A DNA stretch of 64,000 nt from Fusobacteriota bacterium (GTDB lineage: Bacteria > Bacillota > TC1): assembly GCA_009773805.1 (NCBI GenBank), contig WTXA01000002.1, positions 372,001 to 436,000 on the forward strand. The letters are read 5' to 3'. Numbering within the stretch: the stretch's first letter is position 1; each line of letters begins with the position of its first letter. The notes under the pieces are model-generated. The model made no database searches. It saw nothing but the letters and a program-made list of their open reading frames with translations, and was not told the DNA's origin. Shown piece after piece: positions 53,355-64,000 of this stretch. The translations under genes were made by a program, and so were the position numbers.

Positions 53355-53996
53355 CTAATTATATAAATGATTTATAGTAATACAGTCAATAGCTGATCCT
53401 CTGGATGCAATTCTATTATAACTTGCTTGACACATTATACTGTATATATTGTTATTTTGGTGAGATAAACCCATTCCATGTCCTAGTTCATGTGATATAG
53501 TAGCCTTACACTGAGAAGCAGATATGCCATAATAATATAAATTTTGAGAAGATATAAGCATTTTTGTCCAACCATAATTTTGCGGCAATTCACCTGCAGG
53601 TGTCAAAGTTATTTCTGTATTATATACATAAAATTTAGTTTGTCCTAACACTCCAGTTGGAAGTACCGAATTCCAAAACTCAAACATTGCAGAAGAACGA
53701 TTAGTTGTCTCTCGGATAGATATCGAAGTTGTTATATTAGGATATCCAGGACTAGTATTAACCCATTCAGAAACTGCATTCCTCACATAACCATTAAAAT
53801 TAGAATCAAAACCTGTCATCCAAAAGTATCTTCTATTAACTCCATAATTACCTACACCACCTGTCATTACATGATCACCAAATGTATGATAACCATGATT
53901 GCAAATATAACCATCTGGATTTGATGCAAAAACCATAGTTGATTGCACAAAAAATAGAAATCCAACTAATAGTAAAGTAGTAAAAACTTTTTTCAT
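53355..53996 (-). CDS. secreted metzincin (matrixin-like) metalloprotease
   Basis: A 213-residue protein with a clear signal peptide (to about residue 25, ending VFAS) and a small single-domain protease. The metzincin zinc motif HELGHGMGLSH occupies 169-179, and SIM at 186-188 provides the Met-turn. There is no long propeptide, C-terminal repeats or sorting signal, so it is probably released. Family members degrade host or environmental proteins. It is followed by a lipoprotein gene on the same transcript. Confidence 0.88.
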   Translation of the reverse strand: MKKVFTTLLLVGFLFFVQSTMVFASNPDGYICNHGYHTFGDHVMTGGVGNYGVNRRYFWMTGFDSNFNGYVRNAVSEWVNTSPGYPNITTSISIRETTNRSSAMFEFWNSVLPTGVLGQTKFYVYNTEITLTPAGELPQNYGWTKMLISSQNLYYYGISASQCKATISHELGHGMGLSHQNNNIYSIMCQASYNRIASRGSAIDCITINHLYN

Positions 53997-54134
53997 TTTT
54001 ATTCCTCCATTTTAAAGTTTATCATGTTAATTATTTAAGAAGAATTTTAAAGAAATATATATTAAATCAATTTATTATTGATTATATTGTATCACCTCCA
54101 TTTTAATTTGGCAATATATATTTACAAACAACAA

Positions 54135-54164
54135 AGCCTTGCTCAAATATAATTGAACAAGGCT
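54135..54164 (-). terminator. terminator of YczE-like gene
   Basis: Stem AGCCTTG.TCAA/TTGA.CAAGGCT with one mismatch, then TTTGTTG on the minus strand. Confidence 0.6.
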
Positions 54165-54206
54165 CACAAAATTACTATCAATTCAACTCTTAATTAACAA
54201 GAATAA

Positions 54207-54854
54207 TCAACTCTCATACAACCGCTCCAAATCCAAATGCTCAAACAACCACTTAAACACCTTAACTATGGATCCAGTACCTAAAGCAATAATCAAAGTA
54301 CCCTCACCAACACCAACAACTCTACCCAAAAGGATAATGGAAAGAACAACCCCAATAGTCAAAACCCCTATATCAAAATAAATCTTTGCATCACCAAACT
54401 TAATCTTAGCCCTATAAGCAATAGCCCTAACAATCCCCTCACCAGGATTAAAGATAACCTTAGCCAAAACCTGCATATAAATGCCAAGTGCCAACAAAAT
54501 ACATCCTATCAAAAGAACCAAAAGCTTCTCCATATAAAAATAAGGAATATAATCCTTAAAAATAAACAAACCAAAATCAATAAAAAAACCAAACAAAGGA
54601 CAAACCAAAAACTGAAAATACTGATCCTTGGTAAAACCCTTACCAAGAAGAATCATCTGCCCGAAAACAAAAGATAAACTCCAAATAAAATTCATCATAC
54701 CAAAACTAACAGGAAAAACATTAGACAAAACCAAAGGAGCAATAGACATAGGTGTCGAACCAATATTCGACTTAATAGTAATGGCAATACCAACACCACT
54801 AAACAAAAGACCAACCACAAAAATCAGATACCTAAACATTAGCTTCATACTCAT
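54207..54854 (-). CDS. YczE/YitT-like integral membrane protein
   Basis: A 215-residue membrane protein with about five or six helices. FRYLIFVVGLLFSGVGIAITIKSNIGSTPMSIAPLVLS and the later NPGEGIVRAIAYRAKIKFGDAKIYFDI are typical of the YczE/DUF6198 group. The function is unknown. It has a C-rich codon style resembling the EamA region, stands as a single gene and lies just downstream of the lysS terminator. Confidence 0.75.
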   Translation of the reverse strand: MSMKLMFRYLIFVVGLLFSGVGIAITIKSNIGSTPMSIAPLVLSNVFPVSFGMMNFIWSLSFVFGQMILLGKGFTKDQYFQFLVCPLFGFFIDFGLFIFKDYIPYFYMEKLLVLLIGCILLALGIYMQVLAKVIFNPGEGIVRAIAYRAKIKFGDAKIYFDIGVLTIGVVLSIILLGRVVGVGEGTLIIALGTGSIVKVFKWLFEHLDLERLYES

Positions 54855-54877
54855 TCTGATAACTCCTTAAAATATAC

Positions 54878-54908
54878 AAAAAAAATGAGGAGTTAGACCC
54901 CTCATTTT
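54878..54908 (-). terminator. terminator of greA-lysS
   Basis: Stem AAAATGAGG/CCTCATTTT with an eight-T tail on the minus strand. Confidence 0.88.
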
Positions 54909-54928
54909 AACATTAAAACATCTAAAAA

Positions 54929-56392
54929 CTACTTCTTATCTCTCATTGTAGGATACAAAATTACATCCCTAATTGATGGAGAATCAGTTAAAAACATAAC
55001 CAACCTATCAATACCAATACCAAGACCACCAGCAGGAGGCATACCATACTCCAACGCAGTAATAAAATCCTCATCATAAGGCTGAGCCTCATCATCACCA
55101 GACTCCTTACGCTCCACTTGCTTCAAGAATCTCTCCTTTTGGTCAATAGGATCATTCAACTCACTAAAAGCATTTATTAACTCCCTACCAAAAACAAAAG
55201 CCTCATAACGATACGTAAACATATTATCATCCTCTTTCCTCTTAGCAAGAGGAGAAATCTCAATAGGATAATCATAAACAAAAGTCGGCTGAATCAAATG
55301 CTCCTCAACGAAAGCCTCAAACATCTCATTCAACAACTCACCCTTACTAATATTAGCAGGTGTAGAAACTTTGCCTTCGCAAACCTTCCTAGCCTCAACA
55401 TCATCTTTAAGTTCTGAAAAATCAACTCCAGAATACTTCTTAACAGCCTCAACCATAGAAATCCTATTCCAAGGTGGCTTAAAATCAATCTCAGTCTCTT
55501 GATAAGTAACCTTAGTTGTACCAAGAACCTTAGTAGCAACCTCACCTATCATATTCTCTGCGATACTCATCATATCAGACAAATCACCATACGCTTGATA
55601 AAGTTCTAGTAGTGTAAACTCAGGATTATGTCTTACAGACATACCCTCATTTCTAAACACTCTACCAATCTCATAAACTCGCTCAATACCACCAACCAAC
55701 AAACGCTTCAAATGAAGCTCCAAGGCAATACGCATATAAAGAGTCATATCCAAAGTATTATGATGAGTTATAAACGGTCTAGCAGATGCACCACCAGCTA
55801 AGGGATGCAAAACAGGAGTCTCTACCTCAAGAAAATCTTGATTATCAAGAAAATTCCTCATTTCCTTTATAATCCTACTCCTAGTTATAAAAGTATCCTT
55901 AACTTCAGGATTCATAATTAAATCAACATATCTTTGTCTGTATCTTAACTCAACATCCTTCAAGCCATGATATTTCTCTGGCAATGGCAACAGACCCTTA
56001 GTCAACATTGTGATTGATGTGCTCTTAATAGAGATTTCACCCTTTTGAGTTTTGAAAACCTCACCCTCGACACCAATAATATCACCAATATCATAAAGGG
56101 CGATAAAATTATCAAAAGGCTCCTCACCAAGTTTATCCTGTCTTACATAAACTTGAATAGAACCATACATATCTGCAACATTAACAAAAGCAGTCTTACC
56201 ATGCTCCCTACGAGCCATTATTCTACCAGCTATTATAACAGCCTTACCTTCAAAATTTTCAAAGTCATCCTTGATTTCATTTGAAAAAGCAGTCCTCTCA
56301 AAACGACCACTAAAAGGTTCGATGCCCTTATCTCTTAGAGCATCGATCTTATCTCTTCTTATTTGTAATAATTCAGTTAATTCAGTTTCCAT
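54929..56392 (-). CDS. lysS: lysyl-tRNA synthetase, class II
   Basis: Charges tRNA-Lys. The 487-residue protein has an N-terminal OB anticodon-binding domain ([28 protein letters not shown]) and the class II core: motif 2 [26 protein letters not shown] and motif 3 [26 protein letters not shown]. It lies 13 nt downstream of greA, the widespread Firmicute order. Confidence 0.97.
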   Translation of the reverse strand: METELTELLQIRRDKIDALRDKGIEPFSGRFERTAFSNEIKDDFENFEGKAVIIAGRIMARREHGKTAFVNVADMYGSIQVYVRQDKLGEEPFDNFIALYDIGDIIGVEGEVFKTQKGEISIKSTSITMLTKGLLPLPEKYHGLKDVELRYRQRYVDLIMNPEVKDTFITRSRIIKEMRNFLDNQDFLEVETPVLHPLAGGASARPFITHHNTLDMTLYMRIALELHLKRLLVGGIERVYEIGRVFRNEGMSVRHNPEFTLLELYQAYGDLSDMMSIAENMIGEVATKVLGTTKVTYQETEIDFKPPWNRISMVEAVKKYSGVDFSELKDDVEARKVCEGKVSTPANISKGELLNEMFEAFVEEHLIQPTFVYDYPIEISPLAKRKEDDNMFTYRYEAFVFGRELINAFSELNDPIDQKERFLKQVERKESGDDEAQPYDEDFITALEYGMPPAGGLGIGIDRLVMFLTDSPSIRDVILYPTMRDKK

Positions 56393-56405
56393 TTATTCTC
56401 CTAAA

Positions 56406-56912
56406 CTATTGCATTATTTCAATAATCTTATACTGTATGCTACCTATTGGTAATCTCACCTTAACAGTTGAACCCACCTTTTTATCTAGAATAGCCTTAC
56501 CAACAGGAGACACATTTGAAATCTTCAAATTATCAGGGTCAAACTCCATAGAACCAACTATAGTGAAAATAACCTCATCAGAAGTCTCAAGGTTTTGAAC
56601 CTTAACCTTAGAACCAAGTTTAACCTTCTTAGAATCAATTTCTTCTTCAATTATCTTTACATGAAGCAACTTCTTTTCCAAATCAGCAATCTTACCTTCC
56701 AAATATGACTGCTCTCTTTTAGCATCCTCATACTCAGAATTTTCACTTAAGTCGCCAAAGCTAATAGCTACTTTAATTCTCTCAGCAATTTCTTCTCTAC
56801 TATCATTTTTTAAATACTCTAATTCTTCCTTTAACTTTTCATAACCTTCTTTTGTTAGAATAGTTTCTTCAAAATTCATTTCCTTTGATTTGTCTTTATC
56901 TTTTATAATCAT
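56406..56912 (-). CDS. greA: transcription elongation factor GreA
   Basis: Reactivates arrested RNA polymerase by stimulating transcript cleavage. The N-terminal coiled coil carries LTKEGYEKLKEELEYL and the acidic tip ISFGDLSENSEYEDAK; the C-terminal FKBP-like domain has ISNVSPVGKAIL. A basic N-terminal extension of about a dozen residues (IIKDKDKSKEMNFEE) is longer than usual. GGAGG precedes the ATG at 56912; a TTG at 56924 is in frame but lies in that site. Confidence 0.95.
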   Translation of the reverse strand: MIIKDKDKSKEMNFEETILTKEGYEKLKEELEYLKNDSREEIAERIKVAISFGDLSENSEYEDAKREQSYLEGKIADLEKKLLHVKIIEEEIDSKKVKLGSKVKVQNLETSDEVIFTIVGSMEFDPDNLKISNVSPVGKAILDKKVGSTVKVRLPIGSIQYKIIEIMQ

Positions 56913-56982
56913 ATTTACCTCCAACTGTATATCCAGTTCCCATTTCTTAATTATATAATATCTATATTTCTAAAGCAAGGTA

Positions 56983-57624
56983 TTAGGACTCTTCCAAACC
57001 CTCCTTGGCTAGGATATCAGCTCGTTCGTTCCATTTGTCCCCTGAATGACCCTTAATTTTCATAAAATGAACTGTCAATCTCGCTTTACGACACTGATAA
57101 AAATCATAATAACCTTTAGTGAAAATATTGTTTCTCTTCCATAGTCCAAGTGCCCACATTTCAATACCTAAATAATCATAACAAATAGTAGCTTCCTTAA
57201 TACCACTATTTAAACAATAAACCATAGCCTCCATGGCACCCTTCATCTCCCCAGCTACGTTTCTCAACCTAGCAGCTTCTACATCAGTACCCCGACCACA
57301 CTGTTCATGTATTGCAACATCCTTTGCTATATCAACTACCACAAAACCATAACTATAGACATCATCCCTATAACTACCATCAACATAAATAGCAATATCA
57401 GTATTAAACTGAGTAATTTGGGGATTATTCTTAGCTACCTTAGACTTTTGCTTAACAACCCCATTCTCTGTGCTCACGAAAGCCAAGGCTTCCTCTTTAG
57501 TGGAAAAGCCTTTATAGCTAACTCCCTTTTCACCTTTGATTCTATCCTTACAAATAGACCAGTCAGTAAAAATCTCAGAACTACCATCACCAAATTTAAC
57601 ACCATAAAATTTTTTAACAGCCAT
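56983..57624 (-). CDS. rnhA: ribonuclease H1 with viroplasmin-type domain
   Basis: Degrades RNA in RNA-DNA hybrids. The N-terminal KKFYGVKFGDGSSEIFTDWSICKDRIKGEKGVSYKGFSTKEEALAFV is the hybrid-binding (viroplasmin-like) domain; the RNase H fold follows with IYVDGSYRDD (first Asp), GEMKGAMEAM (Glu), YDYLGIEMWA (Asp) and KGHSGDKWNERAD (His and last Asp). At 213 residues the two-domain protein is complete. Confidence 0.92.
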   Translation of the reverse strand: MAVKKFYGVKFGDGSSEIFTDWSICKDRIKGEKGVSYKGFSTKEEALAFVSTENGVVKQKSKVAKNNPQITQFNTDIAIYVDGSYRDDVYSYGFVVVDIAKDVAIHEQCGRGTDVEAARLRNVAGEMKGAMEAMVYCLNSGIKEATICYDYLGIEMWALGLWKRNNIFTKGYYDFYQCRKARLTVHFMKIKGHSGDKWNERADILAKEGLEES

Positions 57625-57694
57625 AAAAATACTCCTTAAAATAATTGCAAGATAAATGTAAATATGTAATAATTATCCTAACTCGGAGGTAATC

Positions 57695-58138
57695 ATGCAC
57701 ATAAATTTTATACACAAAAGTAAAAAAATACTCGTCGCCCTCTCATTGATAGGAATAATTCTTTTTTCCATCCTATTTATGGATAGCGATGAACAACAAT
57801 ACGTAGCAAAAGTAAAATCAACAATCAGTCAATTACGTGGCTACTCATTAGAAATTGAAAATATAAACCTAGATCAAAATCCAGACCTACTTATAACAAC
57901 CTATGGGAAAATTGTTAATACTTCCAAAGAGGGTTTAGCTCTTCAACCATCAAGCTCAATGGTAATTTTCGATGATCAACTTAACAAATATCTTAATGAT
58001 ACTGTAGTCGGCTACTCTCAATTAATAGAAGGTACTAGAAACAAGGATCTAGAATTAATCAAAAGAGGAGTAGAAACCTTATCAAGACTTGATGATAGGT
58101 TTCTCCGACAAATTACTACTTTAGGTAAAAAAGAGTAA
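57695..58138 (+). CDS. hypothetical membrane-anchored protein
   Basis: A 147-residue protein with a basic start and one hydrophobic helix (about 12-29), then a predicted extracellular helical domain with no cysteines. I do not recognise a family. CGGAGG precedes the ATG. It is divergent from rnhA and its end overlaps the Smr gene tail-to-tail by 23 nt. Confidence 0.7.
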   Translation: MHINFIHKSKKILVALSLIGIILFSILFMDSDEQQYVAKVKSTISQLRGYSLEIENINLDQNPDLLITTYGKIVNTSKEGLALQPSSSMVIFDDQLNKYLNDTVVGYSQLIEGTRNKDLELIKRGVETLSRLDDRFLRQITTLGKKE

Positions 58139-58367
58139 TACCTTTATTCAAACCTTTATACTTTTTACTTATTCTTTTATGCTTGAAATCCCTTTGCAGC
58201 ATATCCATCAAAGCACTACCTTGATGAAAACCATGGATTACCTTGACCTCCTTAATATTTGTAGGCAACATATCCAATTGCTGAGAAAGTAGAACTCTGG
58301 CTTCATCGACCAAACACTGATGAAGATCTTCAACTAACCTACTATCCTCGTAATACACATTTGACAT
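58116..58367 (-). CDS. Smr-domain protein
   Basis: A short stand-alone Smr (MutS2 C-terminal-like) domain: VEDLHQCLVDEARVLLSQQLDMLP and VKVIHGFHQGSALMDMLQRDF match the DLHG...EA...IHGxGxG pattern, although the first motif reads DLHQ, not DLHG. Smr domains act as DNA/RNA endonucleases. GGGAG before the ATG at 58367 favours this start over 58400. It follows rho across a terminator. Confidence 0.78.
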   Translation of the reverse strand: MSNVYYEDSRLVEDLHQCLVDEARVLLSQQLDMLPTNIKEVKVIHGFHQGSALMDMLQRDFKHKRISKKYKGLNKGITLFYLK

Positions 58368-58382
58368 AATACACTCCCAATA

Positions 58383-58410
58383 AAAAACACTTGTAGACAC
58401 AAGTGTTTTT
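58383..58410 (-). terminator. terminator of rho
   Basis: 12-bp stem AAAAACACTTGT/ACAAGTGTTTTT with AGAC loop and T run on the minus strand, touching the rho stop codon. Confidence 0.8.
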
Positions 58411-59681
58411 CTATTTTTTTACAATCAATTTAAAAGCTTTAATCAACTCTTCATTATTTTTAGTTTTAGAAACTGCATCTAATAACATTTGAGTAGCTTC
58501 CATATTTGACATATTATTTATCTCTTTTCTAAAATTCCAGACAAATTCTCGCTCTGACTCATTTAAAAGCAGTTCTTCTTTTCTAGTTCCAGAACGCACT
58601 ACATCAATGGCAGGGAAAATTCTATTATCTGCCAATCTTCTATCAAGAATAAGTTCCATATTACCTGTACCCTTGAATTCTTCAAAAATTACTTCGTCCA
58701 TTCTGCTACCAGTTTCAACAAGGGCAGTAGCTAAAATAGTTAAGCTTCCACCTTCTTCAATATTTCTTGCAGCACCAAATACACGCTTCGGTTTAAATAA
58801 AGAAGCTGGATCAACACCACCAGATAAAGTCCTACCACTTGGCTGAGTCACAAGATTTTGAGCTCTTGCTAGTCTAGTAATACTGTCAAGAAGGATAACA
58901 ACATCCTTCTTCATTTCAACTTGTCTCTTAGCTTTCTCCATAACCATATCAGTAACCTTTACATGATTTTCTGAAGGCTCATCAAAAGTTGAAGCAATCA
59001 CCTCTGCATTAACTGATCTTTCAATATCAGTAACCTCCTCAGGACGTTCATCAATTAGAAGTATCATCAATTCAATTTCTGGATGATTTCTGGTAATTGC
59101 ATTAGCTATCATTTTAATTAAGGTAGTCTTGCCAACTTTAGGCGGAGCTACTATCAGTCCTCTTTGACCCTTACCAATAGGTGAAACTAAATCAATCATT
59201 CTTAATGCAGCTTCAGTGCTTTCCAATTTTATCCTTTCAGTAGGATAAATTGGTGTTAACGAATCAAAATGAATTCTTTTAGCAGACAACTCTGGATCAA
59301 ATCCATTTACAGACTCAACTCTTAATAAAGCATAATATCTCTCATTGTCCTTTGGAGGACGTAACATTCCTGATATTTTGTCCCCTGTTAATAAACTAAA
59401 TCGTCTTATTTGTGAAGGAGAAACATATATATCATCCAATCCTTGAGTATACTTAAATGCTCGAAGAAACCCAAAGCCATCAGGAAGAATCTCTAGAACA
59501 CCCTCTGCTCGTGGTCTATTTTCATCTGTTAAAGTATCTGCTTCCTTCTTGGCCTGTATCTTCAATATTTCAAATATCAATTCTTTCTTGCGAAAAGTAT
59601 AATATGAAGTTATCATAAGTGACTTTGCTATTTCATATAGTTCAATCAGCTTCTTTTCTTCAAGATCTTCCTTTTTAAACA

Positions 59682-59682
<1 letters not shown>
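58411..59682 (-). CDS. rho: transcription termination factor Rho
   Basis: Hexameric RNA helicase that ends transcription. The N-terminal RNA-binding domain (GVLEILPDGFGFLRAF...DDIYVSPSQIRRF) is followed by the ATPase core: GKGQRGLIVAPPKVGKTTLIKMIANAI, LMILLIDERPEEVTDI, and the LDSITRLARAQN and RLADNRIFPAIDVVRSGTRKEELL loops. It is 423 residues, with no long N-terminal insertion. Its start overlaps pyrG by one base. Confidence 0.96.
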
Positions 59683-61307
<1,625 letters not shown>

Positions 61308-61320
61308 TTATTAACCTCCC

Positions 61321-63006
61321 CTACATTCTCTCAGGTGCGCTTACACCTAGAATACCCAGTACATTTTCCAAGGTATATTTAGTAGCTATAATTAGCTTCA
61401 ATCTATTTTTCTTAACATGCTCTTCTTCATTTAATACTCTGCAACTACTATAGAATTGATGGAATAAAGTTGCTAGTTCCAAGGCGAAAGCTGCTACCCT
61501 GTATGGCTCTCTTCTTACACCGGCATCAATTAGTACCTTCTCCAACTCACCAATCTTAAGTGCTAGTTCCTTTTCTATATCAAGACCAAGTACAATTTCT
61601 GTTTCGTCTAGGTACTTGTCTATTTCACCATCACCAATTTGTCTTAAAATACTCGATATCCTTGCATAGGCATATTGAATATAGAAAACTGGATTATCAG
61701 CTGAATCGCTTTTTGCTAAATCCATGTCAAAATCTAAATGACTATCAGGATTTCTCATAACAAAGAAGTACCTTGCCGCATCCTTACCAACTTCTTCAAG
61801 TAACTCTTCTAAAGTAACATAAGTCCCTGTCCTCTTGGACATACGAAGAATTTCCCCATTCTTATAAAGACGAACCAATTGCATCAAAATTACTTCAAGC
61901 CCATCAGCAGAATAACCAATAGCCTCCATGGCTCTTTTCATTCTAGCCACATGACCATGATGATCTGCGCCCCAGATATTTATCAGTCTATTAAACCCTC
62001 TGTCATATTTATTCTTATGATAAGCAATGTCTGCAGCAAAGTAGGTTGGATGACCATTGTTTCTGATCATTACCTCATCCTTTTCCTCACCCATGCTAGT
62101 AGTTTTCAACCATATGGCACCCTCGTTTTCATAAAGGTAGCCTTTTTCTTTAAGAGTGTCCATAGTTTCTTCGATGGCTCCACTATTGTGAATAGTACTT
62201 TCTCTATACCAGACATCGTACACTAGACCAAACTTACCAAGATATGTCTTAATATGATCAAGTTTCTCACTCAAGCTATATTCAATCAATGTAGCAATTC
62301 TTTCTTCAGAACTAACATTAATTAAGCCAGTACCATTTTTTTCTATGTAACCTTTAACTGTAACCATAATATCTGCACCATGATAACCATTCTCTGGGAA
62401 AATAACACCTTTTTCACCAAGAGCTTCTCTAAATCTAGCATCAAGTGACAGACCGAAATTCTCTATTTGATTTCCTGCATCGTTGATATAATATTCCTTA
62501 ATAACTTCAGCTCCAAGTGCTTTAAAGACATTAGCCAAAGTATCACCTATAGCTGCTCCTCTAGCATTGCCCATATGTAACAATCCAGTTGGATTGGCAC
62601 TAACAAATTCTAGATTGATTTTTTCACCCTTTAATTCCTCATTATGTCCATAGTTGTTTTTTTGATCAATTGCTTCCTTAATGATCTCACCAAGGTACTT
62701 TTCTGTAAGATACATATTAATAAATCCTGGACCGGCTATCTCAATCTTGCTGATATATTCAGAATCATCTACTTCTTTAAATAAATCAACTAGAATGCCA
62801 GCTAATTCTCTTGGATTCTTTTTTTCAGACTTACTAATTACCATAGCAATATTAGTTGCATAATCTCCATTTTTCTTATCCTTAGGAACTTCTAAAGTAA
62901 AACTTGGTATTTCGGACAATAACAATAGGGATTTATCTTGTCCTAAAGCTATCCCTTTTCTCCAATTTTCTTTAATCTTTTTTTCCAAATCAATAATTAT
63001 ACCCAA
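61321..63006 (-). CDS. argS: arginyl-tRNA synthetase
   Basis: Charges tRNA-Arg, class I. The 561-residue protein contains the HIGH-type motif NPTGLLHMGNARGAAIGDTL, the LINIWGADHHGHVARMKRAM segment, the late LRMSKRTGTYVTLEELLEEVG and a C-terminal helical anticodon-binding domain. It follows the DUF1934 gene by 4 nt. Confidence 0.97.
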   Translation of the reverse strand: MGIIIDLEKKIKENWRKGIALGQDKSLLLLSEIPSFTLEVPKDKKNGDYATNIAMVISKSEKKNPRELAGILVDLFKEVDDSEYISKIEIAGPGFINMYLTEKYLGEIIKEAIDQKNNYGHNEELKGEKINLEFVSANPTGLLHMGNARGAAIGDTLANVFKALGAEVIKEYYINDAGNQIENFGLSLDARFREALGEKGVIFPENGYHGADIMVTVKGYIEKNGTGLINVSSEERIATLIEYSLSEKLDHIKTYLGKFGLVYDVWYRESTIHNSGAIEETMDTLKEKGYLYENEGAIWLKTTSMGEEKDEVMIRNNGHPTYFAADIAYHKNKYDRGFNRLINIWGADHHGHVARMKRAMEAIGYSADGLEVILMQLVRLYKNGEILRMSKRTGTYVTLEELLEEVGKDAARYFFVMRNPDSHLDFDMDLAKSDSADNPVFYIQYAYARISSILRQIGDGEIDKYLDETEIVLGLDIEKELALKIGELEKVLIDAGVRREPYRVAAFALELATLFHQFYSSCRVLNEEEHVKKNRLKLIIATKYTLENVLGILGVSAPERM

Positions 63007-63010
63007 AATT

Positions 63011-63370
63011 TTACTCCTTTATGTATTCTAGCAATATTAAATTTTTATGTGCCAGTATATCGAATTCATCATATAGTGAATATTCTATCTTAAAATAGTT
63101 CTCCTCGATCAACATGAATTTGGTAACTAACTTGAAAAGCAGATTTCCATATTCTGTACAATAAGAGAACTCGTGATCCTTTTGTAAATTGAATTTCATT
63201 ATGCTGTTGCTTCTTTTAATTTCGATATCACAGTCTGTAATTAAAATGTTTACAGTATCCATATTTTCATCTAGATACTGTATTTCTGTTCCATGGTTAT
63301 CTTTATTTAGAAATCCTTTATAGAAATGGTTTTCCCCTTCTGTGTTGAGGATTATTTTTATTGGAATCAT
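63011..63370 (-). CDS. DUF1934 family protein
   Basis: A 119-residue protein expected to form a small beta-barrel (YwiB type). Alternating strands end with KIEYSLYDEFDILAHKNLILLEYIKE, the usual C-terminus of DUF1934, and the position directly upstream of argS is typical for Firmicutes. Function unknown. Confidence 0.83.
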   Translation of the reverse strand: MIPIKIILNTEGENHFYKGFLNKDNHGTEIQYLDENMDTVNILITDCDIEIKRSNSIMKFNLQKDHEFSYCTEYGNLLFKLVTKFMLIEENYFKIEYSLYDEFDILAHKNLILLEYIKE

Positions 63371-63421
63371 TCTATATGCCTCTTTGAAATGCTGTAGTAT
63401 ATTCTATTAAATATAGCATTA

Positions 63422-64000
63422 TTAAGCCTTTTTTTCAATAAGCAGGTCATGTAATTTAATTGCTGTATCTAAATAGTTGCCTTTTAATGCATCTTCTTCA
63501 TTATAACTAATACCCATGCCTAAATCTTTTCTTGAATCATAAAGCATATATGGTACAGGTAAAGAATCATGTTTACCTGTTTTCAATGGCGTTCTATGAT
63601 CAGGTACAACTAGTAATCTATAGTCAGCCTTTATATCGCTGACTAGCTTACTAATAATAAATTCATCTATTAGTTCAAGAGCTCTAACCTTACCTTCGAT
63701 ATCACCTTGATGTCCACATTCATCAGGCGCCTCTAGATGTATGTACATATAGTCCAAACCACTATTTAAGGCTAAAACAGCTGCTTCACCTTTTCCTTTG
63801 AAATTAGTATGTATTGTTCCTGTCGCACCTGGAACAATGATGACCTCCATACCAGCACCTTTACCAATACCTCTAATCAGATCTACAGCACTGATAACCC
63901 CACCCTTTAAACCATACAAATCTTCAAATTTATCAAGAAGAGGTTTTTTCCCCTCACCCCAAAGCCAAGGACAATTAGCTGGATTTTTACCTTCACTAAT
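63422..64000 (-). CDS. apgM: cofactor-independent phosphoglycerate mutase, ApgM type (N-terminus outside window)
   Basis: Interconverts 3- and 2-phosphoglycerate. Only the C-terminal 192 residues lie here, since the frame is open to the window edge; the full enzyme is about 400. Recognisable: NPANCPWLWGEGKKP, YGLKGGVISAVDLIRGIG, MYIHLEAPDECGHQGD with metal-binding residues, and VVPDHRTPLKTGKHDSLPVPYMLYD. A TTG at 63919 is in frame but is internal and not the start. Confidence 0.93.
   Translation of the reverse strand: MSEGKNPANCPWLWGEGKKPLLDKFEDLYGLKGGVISAVDLIRGIGKGAGMEVIIVPGATGTIHTNFKGKGEAAVLALNSGLDYMYIHLEAPDECGHQGDIEGKVRALELIDEFIISKLVSDIKADYRLLVVPDHRTPLKTGKHDSLPVPYMLYDSRKDLGMGISYNEEDALKGNYLDTAIKLHDLLIEKKA

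Noticed and set aside
63422-63919. A complete 165-residue protein starting at TTG 63919.
   Set aside because: The frame continues to the window edge with conserved phosphoglycerate mutase sequence, so it is a truncated larger gene.

Overview
This is an AT-rich (by eye about one-third G+C, not computed) chromosomal window from a low-GC Gram-positive anaerobe, most likely a member of the Clostridia/Tissierellia. The evidence is Firmicute-type gene orders (greA-lysS; argS-pyrG-rho; glmU-prs-pth-mfd; tilS-ftsH; divIC next to an S1 protein), formate-tetrahydrofolate ligase, a selenocysteine tRNA, a monoderm-type Tad/Flp pilus locus and an archaeal-type PEP carboxylase. The Bacillus-like block pth-mfd-...-rqcP-...-divIC-S1 lacks spoVT, yabP and yabQ, which suggests a non-sporulating lineage (inference).

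Layout. Position 1-4.5 kb: uvrC (cut by the window edge) overlapping uvrA. 4.6-5.2 kb: ParE/RelE-Phd toxin-antitoxin pair. 5.2-7.9 kb: a putative papain-like cysteine peptidase behind an EamA exporter, then an ArsR-regulated pair of half-permeases with a very clear operator/promoter. 8.0-11.7 kb: recQ, which has no ATG/GTG/TTG start and appears to start at ATT, behind a full-length P1B-type ATPase that has lost its phosphorylated aspartate. 11.8-12.8 kb: a lipid kinase followed by tRNA-Sec. 13.2-16.7 kb: an OFA-type transporter, ppcA and an MpsC-like gene. 16.7-21.8 kb: ssb, DUF951 and a Tad/Flp pilus operon. 22.5-25.3 kb: a molybdopterin-binding protein with a transglutaminase-like protein. 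25.3-25.9 kb: a gene-free stretch with an iteron-like repeat array and a strong terminator. 25.9-30.5 kb: fba-HAD-Nudix, rplM-rpsI (reverse), folE and a GH25 lysozyme. 30.5-41.2 kb: fhs-ndk-ftsH-tilS, an amino-acid permease, ppa, an HD protein, a signal-peptidase-like protein without catalytic residues, a fluoride-riboswitch-controlled antiporter and tRNA-Met. 41.2-52.5 kb: the housekeeping block S1/divIC/amidohydrolase/rqcP/hup/prsA/mfd/pth/prs/glmU/dnaX. 52.6-54.9 kb: exported lipoprotein, secreted metzincin and YczE-like membrane protein. 54.9-64 kb: lysS-greA, RNase H, an Smr protein, rho, pyrG, argS, DUF1934 and a partial apgM.

Most of the window is ordinary information-processing and central-metabolism DNA, mainly on the minus strand. 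The unusual content is: (i) two full-length proteins of enzyme families with catalytic residues replaced (the P-type ATPase and the signal peptidase-like protein); (ii) two genes whose reading frames extend upstream of any canonical start and have an ATT codon spaced after a Shine-Dalgarno; (iii) the repeat array/possible untranslated RNA upstream of fba; (iv) a fluoride riboswitch whose terminator shares its 3' aptamer strand; (v) a compact Tad locus with a degenerate TadZ ATPase and a metal-binding-like tail on its TadE-type pseudopilin. All calls come from reading the sequence; no database search was run.
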